Assembly (NCBI GenBank): GCA_024636985.1
Contig: JAGXFY010000081.1
Coordinates: 1 to 64,000 of the forward strand
Reading direction: 5' to 3'
DNA: 64,000 bases
Origin: Petrocella sp024636985
GTDB taxonomy: Bacteria > Bacillota > Clostridia > Lachnospirales > Vallitaleaceae
Positions 31,198-41,027 of this stretch are shown here, one piece after another. A program made the translations under genes and the position numbers. Within the stretch, counting starts at the first letter, position 1. Every line of letters begins with the position of its first letter. The notes under the pieces are model-generated. The model was not told where the DNA came from. It did not search any database and saw only the letters and a program-made list of their open reading frames with translations.

Positions 31198-32362
31198 TGC
31201 CCCCTAATACTTGTCTAGCAATTTCATGTGGATTAATGTCACTGATATCATCAGGAACGTTTTGTCCAAATGTCACATAAGATAGCTTAGCCCCAGTCGC
31301 TAGTTTCACATTCAATACATTACCATAACAAGTGGTCTCATCCAGTTTGGTGAATATTATCTTGTAATCTGTCATTGTATCATACACACTGGTAATGTTC
31401 ATCAGGTCTTTATAACCCGTTGCAACACTAAGTACAAGATAAACCTCTTTTTCATCTACAGCATTTAATAGCCCTTTTAATTCATTCTGATGTTCTACGT
31501 TCTTATGTGATCGACCTGCAGTGTCAATCAGTATTAAGTCTTTGTCTTTGAAGTCATTGACCGCTTCTGTTAATTCTTCTTTTGTATAAACGACTTTAAT
31601 GGGAATGTTTAAGATATTCGCATAGGTTCTTAGTTGTTCTACTGCAGCAATTCTGTAAGTATCCGAAGTGATGAGTGCTACATCCTTACCCATATTCAGC
31701 GTGAAGAAGGATGCAATTTTGGCTATTGTCGTTGTCTTACCTACACCTGTTGGCCCAACAAAAAAGACCGTATTTTTTTTGTCCTCATTAATCGTCGCAT
31801 GATCGGATAACAGTTTGATGATACGTTTATAAACGACAGCAATAACATCTGTGACCTCTTCTTGATCATCACTATTTAATCCTGAAATGCCGGCTGTCAG
31901 TTGGTTTACAATCTCTTCTCGGACCTCATGGTCGATGAGTTGTTCATAAACCACTTTGATGACAGATGCATTCACAACTTCATGGCTACTATCAACTTCT
32001 TGTGTCTCCATCTTATCTCTTCTGTTTTCATCCGGTAATTTGTCGATTAGAGATTTAAACTTCTCCAGATAAGCCTTTGCTTCATTTTCTTCCTCTTGCA
32101 TCCGTTCTTGCCCAACCGGTTGTTGGAAGGTTTTTTGTGTCTGCCTTTTTCTTAAAAAGTTAGGCTCCCTATCACCATCATCCAAAAGACTATGGTCATC
32201 AAGGGCTGCCGTCACTTCCACATAAGGCTTTTTGAAGAGCTTGTAGAAACCTCTTGGCTTTATATTCTTAACACTAACGATTAAGGCTTCTTTTCCCAGC
32301 TCTTCTTTCACTTTGAGCATGGCGTCCTTTTCATTGGCGCCTTCATATTTTCTGATCTTCAT
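31190..32362 (-). CDS. flhF: Flagellar SRP-like GTPase FlhF
   Basis: This 390-residue SRP-family GTPase marks where flagella are built. It has a basic N-terminal B domain (MKIRKYEGANEKDAMLKVKEEL), a middle linker rich in Glu and Gln, and the NG domain with FVGPTGVGKTTTIAKIA, SDTYRIAAVEQLRTYA, LIDTAGRSHKN and TKLDET. Its ATG overlaps the flhA stop by one base and its end overlaps flhG by eight bases. Confidence 0.97.
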   Translation of the reverse strand: MKIRKYEGANEKDAMLKVKEELGKEALIVSVKNIKPRGFYKLFKKPYVEVTAALDDHSLLDDGDREPNFLRKRQTQKTFQQPVGQERMQEEENEAKAYLEKFKSLIDKLPDENRRDKMETQEVDSSHEVVNASVIKVVYEQLIDHEVREEIVNQLTAGISGLNSDDQEEVTDVIAVVYKRIIKLLSDHATINEDKKNTVFFVGPTGVGKTTTIAKIASFFTLNMGKDVALITSDTYRIAAVEQLRTYANILNIPIKVVYTKEELTEAVNDFKDKDLILIDTAGRSHKNVEHQNELKGLLNAVDEKEVYLVLSVATGYKDLMNITSVYDTMTDYKIIFTKLDETTCYGNVLNVKLATGAKLSYVTFGQNVPDDISDINPHEIARQVLGGNE

Positions 32363-34398
32363 TATATGGTCACCATCCCCACTGATTGTAATTCGATAGT
32401 TGGATCAAGTTCACTATAGGATATGACAATAATATCCGGATAACGTTCCTCAATCATTCTTTTATAATATATTCTAACGATAGGTGACGTCAAGATAATT
32501 GGCACTCGACCTGATGCAACTAATTTCTCAGCTTCTGATCCTGTAGCTTTTAATACCTTTTCCATAGATTCTGGATCTAAAGTGAGATAGGTCCCTTGCT
32601 CGGATTGTTTGACATGGTCCATAATCAACTGTTCTATCGTCGGATCTAAGGTGATGACTTGATTGGTTTCACCATCAAAGAATTTTGCACTTATTGAACG
32701 TTTTAATGCTTGTCTTACATATTCAGTCAATAAGTCCGGGTCCCTAGATACACTTGCATTATCCGCTAGGATCTCAAAGACCGTTACCAAGTCTCGAATG
32801 GAGATACCTTCTTTTAACATGTTCATAAGCACTTTTTGAATCTCACCAACGGACAATAGCTTGGGTACTAATTCTTCTACCAGTGTCGGATGATTTTCAC
32901 TTACGTTATTGATTAAAATCTTGACATCTTGTCGTGTTAGAAGTTCATGTAGATGCTCTTTTACAATCTCAGTCAAATGGGTTGCGATAATTGAAGGTGG
33001 ATCTACAACAGTATAACCAAGGGTCTCGGCTCTTTCTCTCTGTCCTTCGGTTATCCATAATGCCGGGAGTTTGAAGGCTGGTTCAATCGTCTCTATACCA
33101 TCAATCTCCTCTTCTACATAACCGGGGTTCATGGCCATATAATGGTCAAAAAGAATCTCACCTTCTGCTATCTGCGTACCTTTGATTTTGATAATATACT
33201 GGTTAGGGTTCAGTTGAATGTTATCCCTAAGTCTTATAATAGGAACTATTGTTCCTAATTCTAAAGCAATCTGCCTACGAATCATGACCACCCTATCCAG
33301 TAGATCACCGCCTTGGCTGACATCTGCAAGTGGAATGATACCATAACCAAATTCCAATTCAATCGGATCCACTTGCAATAAGGATACGACATTTTCCGGC
33401 TTCCTAACCGCCTCTGCTTCAACATCTTCTGACGAGATTTCTTCTTCAATTGCTTGAACCTGCATTTCAGTTTGCATCCTTCTACCTACTAAAACGATAC
33501 CAAGTCCGAATCCACTGACGATAATCGGATTCAGTGGGGTAACGATGCCAAGAAAAATCAACACACTTCCTGCTAAATAGAGTACTTTTGGCATTGAACC
33601 TAACTCTTTTAACAATGTATCACTAACATCGGCTTCTTTTGATACTTTGGTTACCAAAATACCGGTTGCAAGAGAAATCAATAGTGCAGGAATCTGACTG
33701 ACCAGACCGTCACCAATAGTAAGTATGGTATAAACACTAAGGGCTTCACTGACTTCCATACCCTTGTTAAAAATACCAATTAATATACCGCCAGTAATGT
33801 TGATCATGGTTATGATCAATCCGGCTATGGCATCCCCTTTTACGAACTTACTTGCACCATCCATGGAACCGTAGAAACTGGCTTCATCTTGGATTTTTTG
33901 TCGTCTTTCCCTGGCTTGAAGTTCATCTATAAGTCCGGAGTTCAAATCCGCGTCAATGGCCATCTGTTTACCGGGCATAGCATCTAGTGTAAACCTTGCT
34001 GCTACTTCTGCAACTCTCTCTGATCCTTTTGTAATAACCATAAAGTTGATGATGACCAAGATGATGAAGATGACGATACCGACAACCAGGTCACTACCAC
34101 CTACAAAACCTCCAAAGGTCTCAATGACGTTACCGGCTTCACCTGTTGTCAATATTAATCTGGTAGAGGAAACGTTTAGAGCCAAACGATAGACGGTTAC
34201 AAAAAGTAATATGGATGGGAAAGAAGACATTTCAAGTGCTTCTCTCGCAAAAAGTGCATTGAACAATATTATGAGCGCTAATGCAATATTTAAGGTGATG
34301 AATAAATCCAAGAAGATAGAAGGTATAGGTAATATCATGATGATTATGGCCATGATAAGAAACATACCAATAATGATATCCCCAGCTTTCATCTTCAT
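32362..34398 (-). CDS. flhA: Flagellar export gate protein FlhA
   Basis: This 678-residue protein is part of the type III flagellar export gate. It has eight hydrophobic segments in the N-terminal half, including the FHIPEP-type loop region (RFTLDAMPGKQMAIDADLN), and a C-terminal cytoplasmic domain that docks chaperone-substrate complexes. Length is normal. The ATG has AGAAGGTG upstream and overlaps the flhB end by four bases. Confidence 0.97.
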   Translation of the reverse strand: MKMKAGDIIIGMFLIMAIIIMILPIPSIFLDLFITLNIALALIILFNALFAREALEMSSFPSILLFVTVYRLALNVSSTRLILTTGEAGNVIETFGGFVGGSDLVVGIVIFIILVIINFMVITKGSERVAEVAARFTLDAMPGKQMAIDADLNSGLIDELQARERRQKIQDEASFYGSMDGASKFVKGDAIAGLIITMINITGGILIGIFNKGMEVSEALSVYTILTIGDGLVSQIPALLISLATGILVTKVSKEADVSDTLLKELGSMPKVLYLAGSVLIFLGIVTPLNPIIVSGFGLGIVLVGRRMQTEMQVQAIEEEISSEDVEAEAVRKPENVVSLLQVDPIELEFGYGIIPLADVSQGGDLLDRVVMIRRQIALELGTIVPIIRLRDNIQLNPNQYIIKIKGTQIAEGEILFDHYMAMNPGYVEEEIDGIETIEPAFKLPALWITEGQRERAETLGYTVVDPPSIIATHLTEIVKEHLHELLTRQDVKILINNVSENHPTLVEELVPKLLSVGEIQKVLMNMLKEGISIRDLVTVFEILADNASVSRDPDLLTEYVRQALKRSISAKFFDGETNQVITLDPTIEQLIMDHVKQSEQGTYLTLDPESMEKVLKATGSEAEKLVASGRVPIILTSPIVRIYYKRMIEERYPDIIVISYSELDPTIELQSVGMVTI

Positions 34399-35528
34399 AC
34401 TCTAGCACCTTCTTTCTGACTATTCTTCAAGTTATATACAAATGCCAAAACTTCGGCAACAGTCTGATAAAGTTCCGGTGGGACCTCGTCCCCAATCTCT
34501 ACTGTATAATATAATGTTCTGGCCAAAGGCTTGTTCTCAACTATCTGAATGTTAAGTTCACTTGCTTTTGCTTTGATTCTACCTGCCATAATATCAGCAC
34601 CTTTTGCAAGCACATAAGGCGCCCCAAATGTATCTTCATCATACTTAATAGCAACCGCAAAATGAGTTGGATTGGTGATAACAACATCTGCTTTCGGCAA
34701 ATCCTGCATCATACGGCGCATGGAAGCTTCTCTCATCCTTTGTTTGATTTTGGATTTGATCTCCGGATTACCTTCTGATAGTTTATACTCATCTTTTATC
34801 TCTTGTTTTGACATTTTCAACTTCTTAGCCAAGCTAAATTTTTGGTATATAAAATCAATAACGGCTACAATCATAAAAAACATACCAATACGAATCCCCA
34901 TATCAAGGGCTATATCCATAATCAGCGCATAAGTCTCAAGCACCGGTAACTCATAAAATAAATAGATCAGATTCTCATATTCCCTAAGAGAAAAATACAC
35001 AATCGTCAGAATGATGCCTATTTTTATAATTGACTTAATCAATTCTACCAATGTTTTTAATGAGAACATCCGCTTCAAACCACTTATTGGACTAATATTG
35101 CTAAGTTTGGGTTGCATCGGTTTCATATTAGGTTTCCAACCCACCTGAAATAGATTGGCAAGAAAGGCTACAAGAAATGAAATCATGCACAAAGGGACAA
35201 TCATAAATGCACCCTCAATCAAAATATGTTGCATCAAACTTTTTGCAAAATTAGGTGTTATTTCCCTTGTCCCAAAGAGATTAGTAAGTTCTTCCGTAAG
35301 TTTGATTGTGCGTTCAATGATGTTCGGCCCTAATATTTTAATAGATGCAAACATAATGACCAACATAAAAGTGGTCGTAATCTCATTGCTTTTAGCAACT
35401 TGACCTTCTTCTCTCGCCTTTTCCTTTTTTCTTGGCGTTGCTTGTTCTGTCTTTTCGCCACCACCACCCTCAGCAAAAAGCTGAAGATTCATTGGAAGAC
35501 TTGTGCATCTGTTTTTATCGTTCATCAT
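34395..35528 (-). CDS. flhB: Flagellar export switch protein FlhB
   Basis: This 377-residue protein has four membrane helices and a cytoplasmic autocleavage domain. The cleavage site NPTH is in VVITNPTHFAVAIKYD, where self-cutting changes export from hook to filament substrates. The GEKTEQATPRKKEKAREEGQV start of the family lies at about residue 24, so this protein has a slightly long N-terminus. ATG 35528 or 35525 overlaps the fliR stop. A later ATG at residue 13 has no ribosome site. Confidence 0.96.
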   Translation of the reverse strand: MMNDKNRCTSLPMNLQLFAEGGGGEKTEQATPRKKEKAREEGQVAKSNEITTTFMLVIMFASIKILGPNIIERTIKLTEELTNLFGTREITPNFAKSLMQHILIEGAFMIVPLCMISFLVAFLANLFQVGWKPNMKPMQPKLSNISPISGLKRMFSLKTLVELIKSIIKIGIILTIVYFSLREYENLIYLFYELPVLETYALIMDIALDMGIRIGMFFMIVAVIDFIYQKFSLAKKLKMSKQEIKDEYKLSEGNPEIKSKIKQRMREASMRRMMQDLPKADVVITNPTHFAVAIKYDEDTFGAPYVLAKGADIMAGRIKAKASELNIQIVENKPLARTLYYTVEIGDEVPPELYQTVAEVLAFVYNLKNSQKEGARV

Positions 35529-36313
35529 CTTGGCATCATACCTTCTATAATATCTTGCATCAACTTTTCTGTATCGCTGATGATTACGTCACTAATGATT
35601 GAGAATAGAGCTAATGTCAAATAGATTGTAATGACTCCTAATAATATCTTAATCGGAAACCCGATAACAAACATATTCAATTGAGGTACAGCTCTTGCTA
35701 GGACACCAAGCACGACATTGGTAATAATCATAACAAAGAATATGGGGGCTGCTATTTGGAGTGCTAATACAAAGTATGTTTCTAAATATTCAACAATACT
35801 TGAATAAAGTTGATTAGATAGAGAGATCTTTCCTAAGGGAATCAAATAATAACTGTTAATTAGTGCTCTTAGAAACATATGATGAGCATCGGTAACTAAG
35901 GTAATCATAATTAATAGGTAGTAATATAGATTACCGGTAATGGTTAATTGAATCTGACTTGTAGGGTCAAATACATTCACCATGGAGAAGCCAATCTGTG
36001 CATCAATGAACTGACCGGACAAAGTGACAATTGAAAACACGATATAAGCGCCAAAACCAATGAGCCATCCCACAAAAAATTCTTTGATCACAATGACCGC
36101 AAAATTGACCACGTCCCTACTGGATACAGTCAGCTCAAATGGAATCGTGGCCATAAGAATAACACTAAGGAAAAAAGTGACGGCAATTTTGGCCATATAA
36201 GGGACACTTCGATTACCAAACACCGGTACAATCAGCAACAACCCTAAGGCACGAACAAATACCAACAATAAAGCATCCAGAAACATATAAGGATCAGATA
36301 ATAATAGCTGCAT
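35525..36313 (-). CDS. fliR: Flagellar export gate protein FliR
   Basis: This 262-residue membrane protein of the FliPQR export channel has about six hydrophobic segments. Typical sequence includes VFVRALGLLLIVPVFGNRSVP near the N-terminus and FVGWLIGFGAYIVFS followed by FIDAQIGFSMVNVFDPTS in the middle. It ends MMPR and overlaps flhB by four bases. The ATG follows GGGATGGGAT. Confidence 0.96.
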   Translation of the reverse strand: MQLLLSDPYMFLDALLLVFVRALGLLLIVPVFGNRSVPYMAKIAVTFFLSVILMATIPFELTVSSRDVVNFAVIVIKEFFVGWLIGFGAYIVFSIVTLSGQFIDAQIGFSMVNVFDPTSQIQLTITGNLYYYLLIMITLVTDAHHMFLRALINSYYLIPLGKISLSNQLYSSIVEYLETYFVLALQIAAPIFFVMIITNVVLGVLARAVPQLNMFVIGFPIKILLGVITIYLTLALFSIISDVIISDTEKLMQDIIEGMMPR

Positions 36314-36323
36314 ATCCCATCCC

Positions 36324-36596
36324 CTATCTTATAATATATTGACCGAAATTATCAACAACCCGAACAAAAAGTTCAACCATTCTCCCCATCATCCAAGGTC
36401 CAAAAAAATAAACACCCAAGAAAACGGCAAATATTTTGGGTACAAATGCCAAAGTTTGCTCCTGAATAGATGTTATGGTTTGAAAGACACTGATGAGCAA
36501 TCCTACTACCAGAGCCAACATTAGTAATGGTCCAGACACAATGATAACCGTCATGACAGCTTGTTGCATCAAATCAATGACCATATCTTCACTCAT
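36324..36596 (-). CDS. fliQ: Flagellar export gate protein FliQ
   Basis: This 90-residue, two-helix membrane protein has the family pattern GPLLMLALVVGLLISVFQTIT, then SIQEQTLAFVPKIFAV. It forms the outer ring of the FliPQR channel. It lies between fliP (11 bp) and fliR (10 bp). The ATG has GAGGTGG upstream. Confidence 0.96.
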   Translation of the reverse strand: MSEDMVIDLMQQAVMTVIIVSGPLLMLALVVGLLISVFQTITSIQEQTLAFVPKIFAVFLGVYFFGPWMMGRMVELFVRVVDNFGQYIIR

Positions 36597-36607
36597 ATTA
36601 CCACCTC

Positions 36608-37402
36608 TTAATCATAAAACGTCTCTACTAATCTGCCAATGATGAGTCCCCATCCGTCCGCCATTAAAAAAAGCAATAACTTAAAGGGCATTGATATCAT
36701 AACCGGTGGTAACATCATCATACCCATAGACATCAATACAGAAGCTACGACCATGTCAATGACAATAAAAGGAATGTATATCAAAAAGCCGATGATAAAG
36801 GCCGCTCTAAGCTCACTGATAATAAAGGCAGGGATAATGACTTCTGTTGGTATTTCTTCATATGTTTCTACTGCCTCTATCTTTGCAATATCCATAAAAA
36901 GAGCTAAATCCTTAGGATTTACCTCCCCCAACATAAATTCTCTTATAGGCGCAAGACCCCGTTCAATTGCAACTTCTTGTGATATTTCTCCGGCAGCATA
37001 AGGCTGCATAGCATCCACATTAATCTGACTAATAACCGGGCTCATGATAAACAAGGTCAAAAATAAAGTCAAACCAACCAAAAGTTGATTCGGTGGTGTC
37101 TGTTGTGTTGATAAGGCACTTCTTACAAAATGCAGTACAACGATGATTCTAGTAAAAGAAGTCATCATTATAAGAATAGATGGCGCAAGAGATATGAGTG
37201 TCAAAATTACGAGAATTTGAATACTACTCACTACATCTTGTCCATCTTCTGCAGCACCAACACTCAAATCAAAAGAAAAGGGGATTGGTGCATTGTTTGT
37301 TTCTGTAGCATGAGACCTCATTGTGGTGTTACCAAAAAACAAAAGGAACATAGCCAGCACCATCATTATGGTTAAGGCACGCTTTTTATTGTTTGCTTTC
37401 AT
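36608..37402 (-). CDS. fliP: Flagellar export gate protein FliP
   Basis: This 264-residue membrane protein has a cleavable-looking N-terminal signal (TIMMVLAMFLLFF), then LTLISLAPSILIMMTSFTRI, ALSTQQTPPNQLLVGLTLFLT and the late FKLLLFLMADGWGLI, all standard for FliP. It is the core of the export pore with FliQ and FliR. Its start overlaps fliO by 17 bp. Confidence 0.97.
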   Translation of the reverse strand: MKANNKKRALTIMMVLAMFLLFFGNTTMRSHATETNNAPIPFSFDLSVGAAEDGQDVVSSIQILVILTLISLAPSILIMMTSFTRIIVVLHFVRSALSTQQTPPNQLLVGLTLFLTLFIMSPVISQINVDAMQPYAAGEISQEVAIERGLAPIREFMLGEVNPKDLALFMDIAKIEAVETYEEIPTEVIIPAFIISELRAAFIIGFLIYIPFIVIDMVVASVLMSMGMMMLPPVMISMPFKLLLFLMADGWGLIIGRLVETFYD

Positions 37403-37760
37403 CTATATCTTCCCCTATTTTATTATTGCTATCATGATGTTTAGAAGCGAATTTTTTCATATATGCACTAAAGGGGACCTTATTATCTTCTGAAAATGTC
37501 AGCTTAGATTCTTCCACTGACTGAACAAAGGTGATATGGTCTTTTGAGACACCAATGACCATGTATTCACTACCAATACGTATCAACTGCAATGTTTTTT
37601 GGGGCCCTACAGGAATCACTTCAATAATCTTCAAATTACTACCATTGCTTTTATTCATTTGAAGATTACCGAGGAATTTTGTAGCAAAATAGGCTGCCCA
37701 TAGAATCACAAAAAAAAGTATGATGACCGTAATAAACTGTAAATAATCCTTTAGATCCAT
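37386..37760 (-). CDS. fliO: Flagellar biosynthesis protein FliO (FliZ of Bacillus)
   Basis: This 124-residue protein has one N-terminal membrane helix (ITVIILFFVILWAAYFA) and a small cytoplasmic domain with the pattern KIIEVIPVGPQKTLQLIRIGSEYMVIGVS. FliO helps FliP assemble. Position between cheY and fliP is conserved in Firmicutes. Confidence 0.92.
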   Translation of the reverse strand: MDLKDYLQFITVIILFFVILWAAYFATKFLGNLQMNKSNGSNLKIIEVIPVGPQKTLQLIRIGSEYMVIGVSKDHITFVQSVEESKLTFSEDNKVPFSAYMKKFASKHHDSNNKIGEDIDESKQ

Positions 37761-37776
37761 CTTGAGCTCCTAACCA

Positions 37777-38142
37777 TTAGCCCGTAACTTTTGAAACCGC
37801 CTCAATAACACGTTCGGCTTGAAATGGCTTAACAATGAAATCTTTTGCGCCTGCCTGAATGGATTCAATAACCATAGCTTGCTGACCCATCGCTGAACAC
37901 ATAATGATATTAGCGTCACCTTTTATGCCTCTTATGGCTTTTACCGCTTCAATACCATCCATCTCCGGCATGGTAATATCCATAATCACTAGGTCCGGAT
38001 TCAACTCTGTAAATTTCTCAACTGCCTTTAAACCATTCTCAGCTTCACCTACTACGTTATAACCATTCTTGGATAGAATGTCTTTAATCATCATTCTCAT
38101 AAATGCTGCATCGTCCACTATTAATATATTTTTTCCAGCCAT
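37777..38142 (-). CDS. cheY: Chemotaxis response regulator CheY
   Basis: This 121-residue single receiver domain has acidic pocket Asp 10/11 (ILIVDDAAF), phospho-acceptor Asp 55 (LVIMDITMPEMDG), Ser in IIMCSAMGQ and Lys 105-region KDFIVKPF. CheY-P binds FliM and FliY at the switch. It sits between fliY and fliO as in Bacillus, where this gene position encodes the true chemotaxis CheY. Confidence 0.96.
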   Translation of the reverse strand: MAGKNILIVDDAAFMRMMIKDILSKNGYNVVGEAENGLKAVEKFTELNPDLVIMDITMPEMDGIEAVKAIRGIKGDANIIMCSAMGQQAMVIESIQAGAKDFIVKPFQAERVIEAVSKVTG

Positions 38143-38210
38143 TTTTTTCTCTCCTTCGATATATTACAAATGCATCTATTTCATTATAACATACTTCATT
38201 AAAATGTATA

Positions 38211-39398
38211 TCATAAAATTTGTCCGGCTTGCTTGATGATATCTGTTATACGTATGCTGAAGTTCTCATCGATAACAACAACTTCTCCTTTAGCTACAAT
38301 CTTACCATTAACCAATACATCAATAGGTTCTCCTGCCAGCTTATTAAGTTCAATAATCGTACCCGGAGCAAATTCCAATATGTCATGAATCGACTTATGG
38401 GTTCTACCCAGTTCTACCGTCACCTCAAGAGGTACATCCATAATCAAATCAATGTTCTCTTTTTGTTGAACAAAAGAGCCCATATCAAAGCTTTGGAATT
38501 GTGCCTGTTGGACTTCAACATTTCTTTGATGGGAAGGACTCATACCATTTTGATTGTAGCCCGGCGGCATCATACCTTGATTCATGCCTTGATTCATGTC
38601 AGGTTGTTGATACTGCATCTGTGGTTGCGGTTGTGGCGTGCTTGTTTGCTGATTTTGTTGATTCTGATTCGCCACAGGTTTTTCTTGTTTTTGTTCTTGT
38701 TTTTGTTCTTCTTTCTCTTTTGTGTTTGAAAAATTATCGGTAATCTTTTGAGCAAATTCAATTGGGTAGAGTTGCATCATTTCACTATCAACTAAATCAC
38801 CAATTTGCAATCTAAAGGAAACGCGAATAAATTCTCCGCCTAGAAACTCAGCTACCTCTGTTTGATCAAAGGATTCTGTTAGGTCAAGTTGATTCGATAT
38901 GGGAGGTGCTATATCGATTCTCTTGTTAAACATGGAGGACATCGATGTTGCCGCTGATCCAATCATTTGATTCATGGCTTCACTGATTGCGCTTAGATGT
39001 AGGTCAGATAATTCTCCATCCGGACTACTTCCATCTCCACCCATCATTAAGTCTGTAATAACTTTAACATCCTCTTCTTTTAGAATGAGCAGATTGGTCC
39101 CCTCTAGACCTTCCTTATAAACGATTTGTATGGCAACACAGGGACTTGAATACTCTTTTACGATATCATCCCAGTGTACAAGAGATACGGTTGGTGTTGT
39201 TATAACCACCTTTTGATTGACCAAACTAAACAAAGTGGTTGCCGCTGTACCCATGCTGATGTTAGAAACCTCACCGATGGCATCTTTATCTACATCACTA
39301 AGTACGTTACTGGACGTCTCTGTCTTAGTTGTATCTTCATCATCATCTAAACCTCTAAGTAGAGCATTTATTTCCTCTTGAGATAACATTTCTCCCAT
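38211..39398 (-). CDS. fliY: Flagellar motor switch phosphatase FliY (CheC-like plus FliN domain)
   Basis: This 395-residue protein begins with a FliM-like CheY-binding peptide (LSQEEINALLRGL). Two CheC-type phosphatase motifs follow (DAIGEVSNISMGTAATTL near residue 38, LSAISEAMNQMIGSAATSM near 134). A Gln/Asn/Met/Pro-rich linker spans about residues 225-295. The C-terminal FliN/SpoA domain (LEVTVELGRTHKSIHDIL onward) forms the C ring. It both builds the switch and removes phosphate from CheY. The linker is longer and more Gln/Met-rich than I would expect. The ATG has AAGGAGG. Confidence 0.96.
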   Translation of the reverse strand: MGEMLSQEEINALLRGLDDDEDTTKTETSSNVLSDVDKDAIGEVSNISMGTAATTLFSLVNQKVVITTPTVSLVHWDDIVKEYSSPCVAIQIVYKEGLEGTNLLILKEEDVKVITDLMMGGDGSSPDGELSDLHLSAISEAMNQMIGSAATSMSSMFNKRIDIAPPISNQLDLTESFDQTEVAEFLGGEFIRVSFRLQIGDLVDSEMMQLYPIEFAQKITDNFSNTKEKEEQKQEQKQEKPVANQNQQNQQTSTPQPQPQMQYQQPDMNQGMNQGMMPPGYNQNGMSPSHQRNVEVQQAQFQSFDMGSFVQQKENIDLIMDVPLEVTVELGRTHKSIHDILEFAPGTIIELNKLAGEPIDVLVNGKIVAKGEVVVIDENFSIRITDIIKQAGQIL

Positions 39399-39401
39399 AA
39401 A

Positions 39402-40385
39402 TTATTCCTCCTTCCGTATAATCGAAACGATTTGGACCGCATTTTTCTTTTCAAACAATCCTGCTTTGGCTGTAAATTTTTCTAAGTCTCCAACCTTTAC
39501 TTCTATATCTTCGGTAATTTTCTTATCTAACTTAATAATATCGCCAACCTGAAGATTAATAAAATCATTGACGGTTATAATGCTTTTACCTAAAATCGCC
39601 TTGACGGGGATTTGGGCTTGAGCAATCCTTTTTTCTATAATATCCCTATAGACTTCTTCATTGGATTCTGTCATAGATGAGAACCAGAACTTTGTGTTGA
39701 GCTTGTCTATTATAGGTTCAATACATGTATAAGGTATACAAATATTGATCAATCCTTCAACATTACCGATTCTTAGGTTCAACGTTAAAAGGGCGATGAT
39801 TTCTGTTGGTGAAATAACTTGGGCAAATTGTGAATTGGTTTCTATCTTCTCAAGTCTAGGTTCTAAACTGACCACATTCTCCCAGGGTTCAACTAAAAGA
39901 TCCACACAAATCGCCATAATTTTTTCAATAATGGCAAGCTCGATTTCCGAAAAGTCTCTTTCTTTATCTAAGGTTTCTCCTTTTCCACCCAATAGTCGAT
40001 CAATAATGGAAAATCCTATTTTTACGGAAAAGTCCATCAATACATTGCCTTTTAACGGATATAAATCCATGATACCAAGCAGTATAGGGTTGGACAAAGC
40101 GTTTGAAAATTCCGAAAATGATACAGCCTCTGAATTGATAACTTCTACTTGACAGGAAGTTCGCATGTAGGCAGGTAATGCTGTCGAGACGAGTCTTGCA
40201 TAATGCTCAAAGATAATCTCAAGTGTTCTAAGATGCTCTTTGGCAAATTTGGAAGGTCTTGCAAAATCGTACTCTTTGACATGTTTGGCGGATGCGTTAT
40301 GCTTGTATTCCTCTACATCTAGTTCACCCGTATTTAGCGCATTCAACAGATCATCTATTTCATTTTGAGATAATACCTCACCCAT
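39402..40385 (-). CDS. fliM: Flagellar motor switch protein FliM
   Basis: This 327-residue protein has the N-terminal CheY-P-binding peptide GEVLSQNEIDDLLNAL, the CheC-like middle domain (DFARPSKFAKEHLRTLEIIFEHYARL region) and a C-terminal FliN-like domain. ATG 40385 has GGTGG seven bases upstream. A GTG at 40388 is also in frame. It lies 3 bp before fliY. Confidence 0.97.
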   Translation of the reverse strand: MGEVLSQNEIDDLLNALNTGELDVEEYKHNASAKHVKEYDFARPSKFAKEHLRTLEIIFEHYARLVSTALPAYMRTSCQVEVINSEAVSFSEFSNALSNPILLGIMDLYPLKGNVLMDFSVKIGFSIIDRLLGGKGETLDKERDFSEIELAIIEKIMAICVDLLVEPWENVVSLEPRLEKIETNSQFAQVISPTEIIALLTLNLRIGNVEGLINICIPYTCIEPIIDKLNTKFWFSSMTESNEEVYRDIIEKRIAQAQIPVKAILGKSIITVNDFINLQVGDIIKLDKKITEDIEVKVGDLEKFTAKAGLFEKKNAVQIVSIIRKEE

Positions 40386-40424
40386 CACTTCACCACCTTT
40401 TTCGTTATGTCATCCTGCCTTTTA

Positions 40425-40991
40425 TTATTTTGATGATGTTAATAAATTATTAAAATAAACGTCTACGATGGACTCTGATTCAAGTCGACCTTGTAAATAC
40501 AGAAGAATCTCTTTTTTGATAGCTTCTGTCGATTCAGCGCTGGCAAAATCCTCATAGGTTTTGGATTTCATTAGGGTTTCGATACCATCTCTTAAAATGG
40601 TCTCCCTGGTTGTCATGCTTTCTAATACTTTTGCTGCATCTTTTTCCGTAGCCAAGATGCCAACACCTATTTCCACAACCACATTATGGACTTTGCCTGA
40701 ATCCCCAGTATCGTTATAAATAAAAATAAACTTTTCCGAGAAAGTGAAAGGCTCAATATCATTAACAGATATCTGTGGCGGACCGTTTTCTTCTAGCTCT
40801 GCAGCCTCTTCTTCACCCCTAAGTGCCTTACTGATACCCATAATCGTGATTAGTGAAACCATTGAAAAAATCAAAGATACGATAATTAATACAACACCAA
40901 TCATCATGACAATCTTACTCTTGTCTTGTGGTTTTTTTGCTACCTTTTCTACGCCATCCTCGTCTAGTTCTGCTTGTTTCTTCTTAGCCAT
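40425..40991 (-). CDS. fliL: Flagellar basal-body-associated protein FliL
   Basis: This 188-residue protein has a charged cytoplasmic N-terminus, one membrane helix (VMMIGVVLIIVSLIFSMVSLI, residues about 29-50) and a periplasmic-side stomatin-like domain ending in the usual short FNNLLTSSK. FliL supports stator function and surface torque. It is slightly longer than the usual 140-170 residues because of an acidic linker. It lies between motB and fliM. Confidence 0.92.
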   Translation of the reverse strand: MAKKKQAELDEDGVEKVAKKPQDKSKIVMMIGVVLIIVSLIFSMVSLITIMGISKALRGEEEAAELEENGPPQISVNDIEPFTFSEKFIFIYNDTGDSGKVHNVVVEIGVGILATEKDAAKVLESMTTRETILRDGIETLMKSKTYEDFASAESTEAIKKEILLYLQGRLESESIVDVYFNNLLTSSK

Positions 40992-41027
40992 AATTGCTCC
41001 TTTATTCCATCAATGTCTTTGGACTCA

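Noticed and set aside
38220..38729. A 169-codon plus-strand frame opposite fliY
   Set aside because: It lies across the low-complexity linker of fliY, which keeps stop codons rare on the other strand. The predicted protein is low-complexity and matches no family I know.
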